Assembly (NCBI GenBank): GCA_033819885.1
Contig: JAQYUZ010000003.1
Location: 186,001-250,000 of the forward strand
DNA length: 64,000 nucleotides
Direction: 5' to 3'
Origin: Microbotryomycetes sp. JL201
Taxonomy: Eukaryota > Basidiomycota > Microbotryomycetes
Shown: piece by piece, positions 35,732 to 46,630 of the stretch
Position numbering within the stretch: position 1 is the first letter of the stretch
Layout: every line of letters starts with the position of its first letter
The notes under the pieces: generated by a model
What the model was told of the DNA's origin: nothing
The model's input: only the letters and a program-made list of their open reading frames with translations
Databases searched by the model: none
Program-made: the position numbers and the translations under genes

Positions 35732-36436
35732 CGCCGCGCCCCGTGTGCCCTGCTGCCCTGCCTGTCACGCCACACGTGAAATTGTCCAGCTTTCTGTCCT
35801 GTTGACGGCGCGCCCCGTCAGTCGTCGCGGGTCGATGTGCGTGCAGAGAGAGCGCAGGCAAACCGACCGGAGACGCCGCACGCGTGTGCGCGCGCGCAGT
35901 CGTCAATTTAAACATGAATTCGGCAGATCGCCTCTCTCTCGATCATTAGCCCGTCAGCACGAGCTCATTACCTTCGCCCTCGACGCACATACTTTTGCTG
36001 CCATCCTGCTCTGCTCTTTCTTGCGCCGACTCCGGTCGGTGAGCCTCAAACTTAAGCTGAGAGCGGAAGAAACCTGCTTCGCCAATCGCGAGCTGATTCC
36101 ATTGCAGACGCCCCCAGAAGGTATCATCTGAAAGCATTACTTGACCGGTCAAGCGGTCCCTGTTTTTCGCCACTCGACTCGCATGTTTTCTCGCAGCCCG
36201 ATGGCGCTAACCAAAAGCGATGCGTTCATCACTATCACACGTGTCGCCGCTAGCTGGGCAATCAGACCACTGTTCTTGCAACCCTTGTCTCGGTGCTCCG
36301 CTCGTCCGTCCGTAGACTCTCAGGGCGTAATCGCACAAATTCGACTAGCGTCCCTTGTCTGCGATCGCGCACGAGGCCAGATCGCTCGGGACGGAATTTC
36401 GCTAGAATAGATTGAGCACATTCCAGTCGCGCATCT
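35732..36436. other. Kinase promoter region with a possible small ORF
   Basis: About 700 bp between the kinase start and the stop of the upstream minus-strand gene. A minus-strand frame at 35946-36173 encodes up to 75 residues including SDDTFWGRLQWNQLAIGE and EEGN-like acidic end VEGEGNELVLTG. It lacks an ATG at its start, and no spliced upstream exon could be made to fit in phase. It may be a chance frame or part of a small unrecognised gene. An alternating CG tract lies at 35881-35898. Confidence 0.3.
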
Positions 36437-37881
36437 ACGCCAAGGTATGACCACCAAACAAGCCATTCACGGTCACGGGCGGACCAAGCTCCGCACTCGA
36501 AATGGATGGATGCAGATCCTTCTCGACTTGATGTTGCCGTTCAATGGCTTGCCCTAGATGCTATCCGTCAGCGACGTGCTGCGCCGTCACATTCGAACAC
36601 TCACAAGCGATCAACCCAGCGATGCCACCCAGAACGATGAGCGCCAGACTACTTCGCAGCTGTGAGAAACCCCTCAGCGAGGCTCGGTCAGCTCAGGCCT
36701 TTGGCGAGTAAATTCGGCGACAAGCGGTCGTCACTCACGAGCACGTCCCGCCAATGGACTCGCATATAAGCGACAAATTTGTCATACTTGACAGCGTTCT
36801 CGTCCGACAACACTTTGTACACAATCTTGTCGACCTTGCTCGCACCCGATATCTTTGCCAGTCTGCCGGTTTCCGAGCGCAAAAGTTGACTTTCGACGTC
36901 GCCGGGAACGTCGTCTGCGTCTTCTTTTGAGTAGTAATCTGTGCCAACGAGTGTCGAACCCAAGCTCGAGTGCGTCGCCATGCGCTGCAAAGACGATCCC
37001 GATCGTTGACTGGCTTGAGAAGCCGAGCGATGAACATCAGTGGCGACACTGATCAGCTTGCTCAACTCGTTGAAGGGATGCTCGATGGCGAACTGGCCTG
37101 CATACGAGCTCGGCTTGGGTGCAGCAAAGTCAGCTCTCAAGCTCACGCAACAGTTTGACTAGCTCACGTCAAGCTCAGCAACCTTGCTCTCGAGTCCCCT
37201 GACTGCATCATTCAACGACACTCTGACACCTTCAGCACTCAAAGTCGGATTCTCCTTCACGATGATCGCTTGCCACCTCTCTTTCGACTCTGACAACAAG
37301 CGTTGCTCATGTTCTGCCTCCTCGACCACGCCCTGCATAGCTTCTTTAATGTCAAGTTTGACTGCCTCGAGCTCTTCTTTAACGATTCCAATCTCCAGGG
37401 TTGTAGCAGCCGCTCTACCTTCTTGAACCAATCCTGCTACGATTTCGACTTTCGTAGCCAAATCTGCCAGAGGCGTAGAGACGCGCAGGATTCGATCACC
37501 CGTCAACGTCGTCAACGACGACAATTGCTTGCGTGGATGAGCCGTCTCGGAAAAAGACGCGTCCTGAACAGAAGACACGAGCTGTTCTCGCAAGAGACGG
37601 ATGTCTTCTATCGAGGCAGTGATGTCGGACACGTCGCTTCTTAGTTGACTGAGGTCTTGTGCGAGGTCGTCGATGGACGGTTCGATGGCGAACCGCGGTG
37701 GCGAGCCATCCCCGGGCGCTTTAGGCAGGAAAGCTGCAGGAGGAGGAGGGGGCAGCACGAGAGTGACAGGACTCGACATGAACGGGGTCAATTGAGGTAG
37801 AGCCGCCCTCACGCCGACTAGACGTTGATCGGGAACCCCGCGGGCTTCCATCAGCGCTCCTGAGCGCACAAGGCCGAGCAT
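36437..37881 (-). CDS. Syntaxin-like membrane protein, SNARE motif divergent (paralogue B)
   Basis: Diverged paralogue of the gene at 22505. Four exons fit in phase: 37881 to about 37165, the PSSYAG exon from about 37127 to 36740, a membrane exon ending at GLIA, and a last exon ending at 36437. The N-terminus has a Pro-rich patch, then DDLAQDLSQLRSDVSDITAS and long helices with KLDIKEAMQGVVEEAEHEQR and ENPTLSAEGVRVSLNDAV, the layout of a syntaxin Habc domain. Next comes SYAGQFAIEHPFNELSKL, which matches SYAALFALRNPFTELAEL of paralogue A. A linker of about 100 residues follows, and then the membrane span LRSSLALIVLGGIAGLIAW. After the span there is a 35-residue tail containing RQHQVEKDLHP. No canonical central Gln SNARE motif is visible. 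Function unknown; membrane trafficking is inferred. Confidence 0.6.
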
Positions 37882-37941
37882 GCCTTGCGTATCTGACTCT
37901 ATGTCTCAGTTGAATTGCAAAATATATGGTGACAGTCGGAA

Positions 37942-39589
37942 TCATTCCGTCACGTTATTGATGAGGCCAAGCGCTGATGCCGGATCTGCCACTACTGGGA
38001 TAAGCCGGTTCGACAATCTCGCGGCGTCAGAAGCAACATCTGGGCTAAGCACGCCGTTGTTTCCGAGCACTTCCCTACCTACGCCCTTTGCGGCTTGATT
38101 GTGCTTGTCGCTCCACCCTCCATCGCCTAGAAACGAGTTCAACCTGATGCTGCCGAGCGGATCCTGATTTCCCAGAGCCCTTGACACTCCCCAATAAACG
38201 TACAGAGCCAAAATCGCAACCCAATACAACACCAACCAGGGAATCGTTTTGCGGACCAGACGTCTCTTGTGCTTGAAATGCTCAAGTACTTCCTTTTGAG
38301 TCTGATGGTCGCCGTTCGGATCGTCACTGGGGATCACGTATGGCAATTGGCCGTCTTCAATCAAGCTAGCTCCCGAATCTGAACTGTCACCGGTCGTCTG
38401 CGGCCGGTCAGATGACTTGGTAAGGTCAAACAGGCGCAGTCCGCCCCGACGAGTTCGTTTCCTCCTTTTTGTGCTGGTCGGTTTGTTTCTAGAAGTTGAA
38501 GATTGTCTACAAGCATACTCTCGCTCGAGACGATCGATGCGATCAAGTGTTTTGTCGATAGTTGAGAATATATTCTCCAGAGCCCATCGGCGAGCGAGCG
38601 AGATGGGCTGGGTACGTTGTCAGCATGAATTCAATACCGCAGCACAAAAGAAAGGAGCTCACGTGCAGCCTTACGATAGGCACATTAGATGCCTGATCTT
38701 GAGCCTCGAGCGCCAATTGCTTTTGTGCCTTGACAGACAGCTGAGGTCGCGTTTCGGCAATGAACGCTTCAAGTCGAGCCACGCACCTGCCTTTTTCCAC
38801 TTGCTCGCGCTCGTCTGCAGCTCTGTCTTCGATGCGATCCAACAGCTTTGCAAAGTCGGCAAACAAGCTGTTGATCTTTTTGCGTAACGTCTTGATGCGA
38901 CGATGCTCGTGCCTGTTTGCAGAATAAGATCCCAACGACGCTTTTGTCAACGTAGGAAATTCGATTTTGACTTGTTGAATCGTCTCATAAGCAATGAGAA
39001 TATTGTGAGACAACGAGTCGGCCAAAACGACCATGCGCTCCTGAGACTCGGGTTCGTCGTGTCTGGTCCGTCTCGAGCGCAAAGGAGCCTGGATGGAGGA
39101 CGAAGGATTCAGGTCGTCGACGCCAGTGAACTGTTGACGAAGGCGAGTGAGCTCGTGGATTGAAGATTGACATGATCTGACCCTGTCGCGGGTTTCGGTG
39201 ATCTGCGCAGTGGCGGTGTTCAGGAACGATGCTCGACACGCTCACCCAGCTCCTGGCAGACGTACCAGAGCTTTCAAACCTTTGATGCTCGACATTTCTT
39301 GGGCGAGCCTGCCGTGCTCCAACGGCCGAGAGATCTGAAGATGAAAGCTACACGGTTGAGCGCCTTCTCACACTGCAAGCAACAGACTGACCTGGTCAAA
39401 GGCCGGCGCAAGCTTTGTGTGCTTTTCGACGAACGACACTTTCGTTTGCACGTGCTGGAACGTGGTGGTCTCTTCTTCGGATTCAGCCCAATCGCTCCTG
39501 TTGTCCAGCGGCGGATGCAAGCGCGAGTCATATGCCATATCATACAACGGCAGAGCAAAGCCGTCAGCTCCTTGTCGGGGTCCAGTCAT
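37942..39589 (-). CDS. Coiled-coil protein with C-terminal membrane span, unrecognised
   Basis: Four exons sum to 490 residues: 39589-39392, 39334-39266, 39202-38663 and 38607-37942. The protein starts MTGPRQGADGFALPLYD. Helical, charged segments follow: VQTKVSFVEKHTKLAPAFDQ, then KALITETRDRVRSCQSSI and RIKTLRKKINSLFADFAKLL. A basic patch (STKRRKRTRRGG) precedes the span TIPWLVLYWVAILALYVYW at about residues 400-420. About 70 residues after the span would be lumenal or extracellular. All intron phases agree, so the gene model is solid, but no family is recognised. It sits head-to-tail with the syntaxin-like paralogue B, with only about 60 bp between its stop and that gene's start. A link to trafficking is guesswork from this position. 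Confidence 0.6.
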
Positions 39590-39721
39590 ATTCGCTCAAT
39601 GACAGGGTTGGGAAACCTGACAAATCTCAGCTCTCGGTGGAGTGCTCCGCGAGGAGCTCTTCAAGCGAGGAGTCATGCCCGAGGAATGCAGTGTACGAGT
39701 GCATCATACATTGCACACCCA

Positions 39722-41091
39722 TTATCTACTCTTCTTATATGCCAGAAAAGCTCGCTTCGCTTCAAAATCGATGCTGTTGAGACGTTTAAAGCGACCAAGA
39801 GCAGCCAAAATGTCGGCAATTGCATCCCAATCTTCCTTGCGATTGGCGGTCGACAGTTTCGGAGACTCTGATGGATGAAGTCGTCGCACAGTCAATGAGG
39901 TTGGCGCTGGTGAACACGCCAGTGCAAACATGTGAGAAATCGGGGAGAGCGCAGCCCCAGGAATAGGACAAGTGGCCGAGGGCGTGATTGAGGTTGGCAG
40001 GGGATACCTGGGCGAGCAGCAGATGAGGAAAGACAACGCTTTGTCAAATAGTGCATCCCACTCACTTGAACGCGAGAATGAATGTCCGGACAGGCTTGGT
40101 CTTACTGCCTGTCGCCGAGCTAAAGCTGCCGAATTTGAGCAGTCCACGATTATTTGACGTGGTGCACTGTAGAAAATGGTCAACAAAACCTCACGCGTAG
40201 AGGATGAAACGAAAACTTGCTTCGGGAAAGACGACGCAAGGACCGGGGGCCTTTTCCAAGGCGGCCTCGAGACTGTCTGCAGTCTCGGACCTTGTCGGCA
40301 GTTTTCCGCTATTGAGTATTGCTTGCACCATGCCAACGCTTTTCCAACCTGTTACACTGCCGGGCGTCCCCGCCGCAGGAAGCAAGAACGTCGGGTTAAA
40401 CCTGCACAATGGGCGTCAGGCCGGGTTGCATGTGGATGACTCCAGCCCATTGCGCACCTGAAAGCGAGATACAGCACATCGATGTAAGATGACGAATTCG
40501 CAATGATCAATTCGCCTTTAGACGGAGCGAAAGGGCTTTGTGGCGGAGACCGTCTGCAGTCACGATGGAAGCCTCTTCAGCGTCCATCAAGCAGGCCCGT
40601 CACTGTGGCTCCGTACCCTGTCCTCTTGAGTGATACTGTGTCTGCCGATATGTAGACGAATCCGAGCAAGAGAAGGATGAGTCGAGCGTGAATGGCTGTC
40701 AAGACACCAGACACGACTTGATGAAGAGCTGGCGCCACGAGCTGGCGCGAAGTACAATGTTAAGCCTTGCCAATGTTGCAACTTCAGTCTAATGAAAGCG
40801 CTCACAAGTAGTTTCAAAGCGCCTTGAACGATGATGGCGTGAATGAGCAGCAGCGCAGCGACGAGGACTGTCCGGACTGCGCCAAGCGACCATGCCAGCG
40901 GAAGGGCTATCAACTTGACGATTGGCGGGGTTGATTCACCAGCAGTCGGCGGCAACGGGACGACGAGCGGTGCTATGCCGGACGCCGGGTCCTGGCACAA
41001 ATAACAGCCGAGCATGAGCAAGGCAGAGAACGGCTGAAGTTACATCCTCACAATCATGAATACTCACACGCCATTTGCTGTACTTTTCCAT
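39722..41091 (-). CDS. LOA1: Lysophosphatidic acid acyltransferase Loa1/Vps66
   Basis: Membrane acyltransferase of the PlsC family that makes phosphatidic acid from lysophosphatidic acid and affects lipid droplets in yeast. The first exon gives MEKYSKWRD and joins PASGIAPLVVPLP, the same start as yeast Loa1 (MEKYTNWRDNGTGIAPF). Two hydrophobic spans follow, then ELIIANSSSYIDVLYLAF in the place of the NHxxxxD catalytic motif. The usual His is Ser here; yeast Loa1 also lacks it (NCTSPLD, from memory). Further blocks are FNPTFLLPAAG, CVVFPECTTSNNRGLLKF in the place of the FPEGT motif, and a C-terminal FEAKRAFLAYKKSR like that of Loa1. The intron 40167-40220 has a GC donor (GCAAGT), which joins FPE to CTTSN. 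Seven or so exons. It is divergent from the MFS gene. Confidence 0.85.
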
Positions 41092-41235
41092 CGCGAGCCG
41101 ATGCTAGCCGACGGGGCGGAAGAGTCAACGTCCAAAATAGATCTGCCAAGCTTCACCTTCTCGCACCTCTCCTGCTCTCGACACTCTCACGAAGCCGATC
41201 CTTATTGCAGACTATATTGCTCCCTCGAGGCAGCC

Positions 41236-42914
41236 ATGTCCGACGCGTCATTAGCGCTCCAACAGGCTGGCGCCCCAAAGTCACGTGCTGCTTCCGCAGC
41301 ATTTGCCGACTCGGCCACATCATCGATCGAGGGTCACGACACTACGTATCCCCCGACTGCCTTTGCATCGCAGTCGAGTCTGCCGGGGCAACCACTGCCA
41401 TCTTCACCGCGATCTCAGCGACCAATGCAATCCCTGCCACCAGCAGACCACGGCAAGCAGGCTATCTTGTTCCTCGCGTCAGCCACAGTTGTCGAAACCG
41501 TCATATGGGGATTGCCCAGTGCATACGGCGTTTTGCTGAATTTCTACCAACAGCATGGCGTTGCTGGCAACGGCGAAGGGAGTGGCCAAGGCATCTTACC
41601 CGTCGTGGCGGCGTCAATGGCCAGTGGCCTCATGTACCTTCTCGGACCACTTGTTGCTCTCGTATTGAACCCTAGGCCACGATGGAGATCATGGGCAATT
41701 CGTTCGGGGACTGTACTCTGTTTCGTCGGCTTGCTCTCGTCCTCGTTCGCCACTCAGGCGTGGCAGCTTTTGCTGTCACAGGGCTTGTTGTACTCTGTTG
41801 GCGGCAGTATGGTTTACTACCCTACATTCTCGTTCTTGAGTGAATGGTTCGTTGCTCGTCGCGGCTTCGCCAACGGCATCTGCTTTGCCGGAACCGCTGT
41901 CGGTGGTCTAATCTACCCGTTCGTAATGGACGCACTGCTTTCAAAGTTTGGCGCAGCGACGACACTGCAAGCTCTCGTTTGTCTCGGCAAATCCACTCTT
42001 GTTTTCGTCTCCCGACACTCATCACACTTGCTCTACAGGCCGTGTCGACAGCAGTGCTCATTTCCGCGTCGTTGCCACTTCTTCGGCCTCGCCTACCTTT
42101 GCCAAGCCGAAATATGTCCCGGAGCGAACGAGACCATGATTCTACAGATCCTTCAAACGGCAGCAACAAGAAGAAACTGTGGAAGAGCAAAAGGTTGCTC
42201 ATCTTCTTGGTCGCAAACTTTGCCCAGGCGATTGGATACTTTATCGTGGCTTTGTATCTACCGACATTCGCTAATGTGAGGGCAAAGTCATGGGACTAGG
42301 CGGATCGGACTGACGCGATCTGTAAATAGGCAATCGGGTTGACCGGAGCTCAAGGCTCGGCCATGCTTGCAGCGGTCAACGGTAGGTTGCAGGATGCGCC
42401 AATCGGAACCACTTGCTGAGGAGATCAACACAACACAGGAACGGCCGTCGTTTCTCGTGTCGTCATCGGCATCGCTTCCGACCGTATGAGCCCACACATC
42501 ATTGGCGCAAGCACTCTTACAGCCGCCTGCTTGGCGGTCCTTCTCCTTTGGGGTCTCGCTTCAACAAGCTTCGTTCCTCTGCTCATTTTCAGTCTTGCTC
42601 TCGGCCTCGCCGCTGGAGGATGGACGTCACTTTACGCTAGCGTGATTCAAGAAGCAGCCAAAGACGACCTCCGTCTCGCTCAAACTCTGTTTGGGCTCAT
42701 CTCTTTCACTCGTGGACTGGGCTCAATCACGACGGCGCCAATCTCGTCATTTTTGATCACTCACTCCTGGAGTGAGGCAAATGCCAAGACCGCGTATGGT
42801 GTAGCGAACGGCAGGTTTGGGAGTCTCGTGCTAGCGGTCGGGCTGGCACTTGGAATTGCCGCAGGCATGGAACTCGTCATTTCTCTGTCTCGCAGAGCAG
42901 CCTCTCGAACGTAG
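41236..42914 (+). CDS. Major facilitator transporter, monocarboxylate-like
   Basis: Twelve-span MFS permease of the fungal monocarboxylate/riboflavin (MCT/Mch) type. The cytosolic N-terminus (about 75 residues, Ser/Ala-rich) leads into the first span with ASATVVETVIWGLPSAYGVL. Family blocks visible are LYSVGGSMVYYPTFSFLSEWF, which holds the span 4 to 5 loop, RRGFANGICFAGTAVGGLIYP, ANFAQAIGYFIVALYLPTF, and TAVVSRVVIGIASDRM in the second half. The last exons contain GGWTSLYASVIQEAAKDD and end RAASRT. Exon 1 ends near 41972 and the second begins at AVSTAVLIS; two further short introns near 42280-42440 join YLPTFAN to AIGLTGAQGS and on to TAVVSRV. Substrate cannot be told. Its start codon is about 145 bp from the divergent LOA1 start. 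Confidence 0.85.
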
Positions 42915-42949
42915 TACCTCGCGCCATTTGGCAATTGCAACTTCGCGCA

Positions 42950-44300
42950 TTACGCAAAAAAGTCGTCCTCTTGAGCGAGGGCTGTTGTGGCCTTCGCCTC
43001 TGCATTGTTGCCGCTAGTATCGGCTCCTTCCTTGGCTTGTGCGCTGTCGGATGCAGCAGCTGCTTGCAACTTTGCCTCTCTTCGTCTTGCGTCCTTCAAC
43101 CTCTTCTTGTCTTTTCTCGACAGTTCACCTTGCGATTGTTCTGTCGACGTGTTTTCCTGCTCGATTTCTGCCGATTTGGTCGGAGGATTACGAATTTGCA
43201 AGTCGGTCGCTTGTCGCTTCTCCTTCTTTGCCGGTCGAGCCTGCTTGGTCGACTCATCGTCTACTCTTGATCTCTTTTGTTTCATACCCTTATTCTCGCC
43301 CTTGTCTTGCGCCTCGTCCTCACTCTCCCCATCCTGATGATCGATCTGGTCTTCAATGCCCAAGTCACCGTCTTCAACAGCATCTCCAATTTCATGATTT
43401 TTCATTTTCCGTCGAAATTCTTGCCGCAGCGACCACCTTCGTTCAGCAGACTTTGTCGCATTCGGATCAGACTGGGATGCCGAAGATGCCGGCTGTTCGT
43501 GAGGTACGTATTCGCCTTCAGGAAAGAGAGCGATATATTTTTCGAGTTTCGGGAAACGCTGCAAATGGTTCAAAGGTAAGAGAAAGCCCTGATCCCGCTG
43601 CGGCAGGAACAATCAAACGCGACTTGCCAAAACGTAAGCGAGATCGACTCGAGTGTTCAACAACGTTCGCTTCAACGAGTCGTCTTGAGGCGACTCGGCC
43701 AGCGCCCTTTTAGTCTGTTTGATCTTGCGCAACAGTTTTTGTCGTTCTGAGCGAACGGGTGTCAAGACCTGGTTCAGCTGAGACAGCAAGCTCGACATAC
43801 CAAAGAACCTGACTCCTTTGTACTTGAGCACCATTTTGCGCTCCAGTTGACTGTGCTGGGCCTTTTCGAGTTCGTGTTCGAGCATTTCGAGTCGTCGTTC
43901 AGACGTCGTGCGAACGTCTGGGGTCAGATCGTCCTGACGTGTGCATTCGGGTCAGCTTGGAGCTTTGTCATTATTCTCGAAGGACTGCGCCCGGACTGAC
44001 CCTCGCGAGCAATCGTTTCGTCTGACGCAATTGGCTTTTGAGCTTTGAGACTGAGCCTGCGCGCGCGAGTCTTGTCCATCAGCAGAGGCGCTCATGGGCA
44101 TGCACTCATATCTGGAATTGCTGCTGACCGGATGGGATCGAGTCTGGCGCCTTGTTGGATGGCGCATGAAACGTTTTTTGAGCATGTTCGGACGGACCGC
44201 TATGACCGCCTCTGCCACGGCCCCTACCCGCTGTGCGTCCCCTTGAGCTGCTCCCTCTACCTCTCGAAGACGGCTGAGCGCGGTCCGAGTGATCGGACAT
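42950..44300 (-). CDS. EFG1: rRNA-processing protein Efg1
   Basis: Nucleolar protein for 40S pre-rRNA processing, about 385 residues. Exon 1 (from 44300) encodes a Gly/Arg-rich start MSDHSDRAQPSSRGRG. Next comes SVSKLKSQLRQTKRLLAR, then SERRLEMLEHELEKAQ, KMVLKYKGVRFFG, RKIKQTKRALAESP and RVDLAYVL joined to RFPKLEKYIALFPEGEYVP. This sequence of blocks (LKxxLRxxxRLL, K-Y-x-x-V-R-F-F, RVDLxYVxxFPKxEKYIxLxP) is the Efg1 pattern. The C-terminal 150 residues are acidic and basic low complexity, ending LAQEDDFFA. The last intron (43559-43627) has a GC donor (GCAAGT) and is needed to join VL to RFPKLEKY. The start codon is 116 bp from the divergent Sld7-like gene. Confidence 0.88.
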
Positions 44301-44416
44301 GGGCTGCGTTCCAAAGTGAGAAAGCGAAAGCAGCGCGATCGCCGACGTCTGGTTTCTTGGCTCCGAGCCATCCTGTCACGGGTACTTACGCCAATTTCCG
44401 CGCAGACGATCCATGT

Positions 44417-46494
44417 ATGGCCGTAGATGACGCCCTGCTCGCGTCTGTAGACGCGTCAGCGTCCCTTATGACAGCCGCACGCGACGCGTCCAGACGCGAT
44501 GTTCATCCGACGCCGCCAGCGACGGCCCATGTCAAGTCACAGGCAGCCAGTGACGTGCTGTTGAGCGCCAACAAGGTCGAATGCGCATCTCAAACGGCGT
44601 CACCGGCCGCACTCGCGGCAGGCCACTGCAGGCTGCTGTGGCGCGGTCGGTTGGTCGACCACCGCTCGGCGACGGCTCTGCATGGCAAGTCGTTCTACAC
44701 GCACACCCGAACAGAAACCGCTCACCCTTCATTCGCGCGATAGGCGTCGCCATTATCGCCCAATTGTTCACGATATCGTCACCGTTCGCCGCTGCCGCTT
44801 CTGCTTCTGTCGCTCAACATGCGTCTCGGCCTTCACCATTCGACGACCCGTTCACTTTAAACACAGCTGCGTCAGGAGCAGACATGTGTCTTGGCATCGA
44901 GATGCAGCGCGGCGCAGACCTGCGCGTCTTGGGCGAGGTCACGTGCCGCTCTAGCGCGATCGCAGCTTCAAGACAGCACCAGCCCCAGCAGCAGGAACGT
45001 CCAACGGTCGAGGTAGAAACACCGACGGACGTCAGAGTGTTTGTCGACCCGAGATGCCACGACACGGTCTCATGGTTCGAAGACATGTTTTGTCGTGAAG
45101 GCAGAGAAGGTCTTGGAGTCAGGTTGGACATTGCAGGTGAGCGACATTAAGCAAGCACAGGCGACGATTGATCCTCAAGCTTTGATGGCTTCTAGGTGAA
45201 GACGTGGTCATCATGGCTCAGCTCCCGCCTCGAGATGCAGAAACAGGGCCAGACCTGCGCCCCGAATTATCCCTCGTACTCGGCAGAGTCAAGAAACCGG
45301 TTGTCAGAGCACCACGACCTGATGACCCTATGCCTCGAGGTACGCTCGTGGAAACATGGCGCGATGACGAACTGACGCGATTCTGATACCTAGAAAATTT
45401 GTTCGCCAGCAAGCTCCGCCAATCCATGTCACTGCCAACTTTCGAGTACAGCAAACGGATGAAGTCAGACATTGATCGCGAGCAGATCGAGTCCGCCATG
45501 ACTGACCAGAGAAGTCGACCGCTCGTCCATGGCATGAAGTCGAAACGACAAGCCCAAGCCTTCTTAACGCTCATGGGCAACAAACCAACGCGAGATTCTC
45601 GCAACCGGGCTCAGTCTATCGACCTCGCGGAACCGCCCACAAAGCGTGCCAGAGGGCTGCAAAGGTCGTCATCCGTTTACGACTTTTCAAAGCCGAACTC
45701 GAGCAACGTCGGCGATATGCAAGTCGGGCATGGTCGGGCGCAATTGAAGCGATCTAGATCGGTCGTCATGAGCCAAATGTCTCCGCCTCCATCACCTCCT
45801 CACGGACGACAAGGATCACACCGTTCAATCAGCCGAGCGCCAGATAGCCCGACGCCGTCTATCTCGATGGCCTCTGGCGAGGTGGCGACTGAGCACGAGT
45901 CGATCAAAGAGGAAGAGGACGACATGTTGAGCGAGCTCACTGCGCCATCGAGGCGGGTCACTGAGCAGAGCATGGCGGGCAGGAAAAGTCTCAGTCGAAG
46001 TGCGAGCTTGCCTATCGGTGCATTTGGCGAAGCTCTGCACGTTGCTGCAGAATCGGGATCAACGGAAGCACGTAACAAGCAGGCGAGTTGTGCTGCCTGT
46101 CAGTTCTTGAGCGCGCTCGTTGCTCATGTCAATCTTTATTGCAGTCGGTAAGGAAACTCGTGTTCGCTCGGATGGCTGCTCGCGGCGTGGGACGTGACGA
46201 TGAGCAGTTCAAGGATGTGTTTGGTATGACTTCTAAAGGAGTCCAGTTTGCATTGGTAAGCCAGAAGCTGATATGCGTAGCGCGAGAGCATTTCTGACGG
46301 TCTAAAACGGGCAGCGCGAAACATTCAAAACGAGCGTGATTGACAAGCTCGCAGCCACTGACATCGTGGAAAGTCACTTGGACATGTACATTCGCGTCAT
46401 CGCTACCCACAAGTCTCCACGTGCTCTAGAGCACGAGCTGTCAGGCGATAAGACCGAGGTGGCGCCTCACTGTTCTCCCAAAAGCGCGAGATGA
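44417..46494 (+). CDS. SLD7: Sld7-like DNA replication initiation factor
   Basis: Candidate Sld7 (MTBP-related) protein; in yeast it binds Sld3 and helps fire replication origins. Six exons sum to 594 residues: 44417-44684, 44744-45136, 45196-45339, 45394-46082, 46145-46255 and 46315-46494. The N-terminal part has HCRLLWRGRLVDH and LHGVAIIAQLF, like the Sld7 start domain. The middle is Ser-rich and disordered with PTKRARGLQRSSSVYDFS. The C-terminal domain reads VRKLVFARMAARGVGRDDEQ, FKDVFGMTSKGVQFALRETF and DIVESHLDMYI, which fits the Sld7 C-terminal family. Two introns need GC donors: 44685-44743 (GCAAGT) and 46083-46144 (GCGAGT). Family assignment is from memory of the motif and is less certain than for the neighbours. 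Confidence 0.65.
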
Positions 46495-46630
46495 CGCAGA
46501 CGCAGATTGTATGATATGCTTACAGTGATGCTTGAATGTTTGTTGCAACTATTAGGCCCGTGATACTTTGTATTGCAAAGCTGCTAGAGAGCATTCGCGG
46601 CGCGCTCCTTGGCGTTTCGGCATTGAGGGG

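Noticed and set aside
35502-36131. Plus-strand frame of 209 codons
   Set aside because: It overlaps the Ser/Pro-rich N-terminal coding part of the kinase on the other strand and has no domain features.
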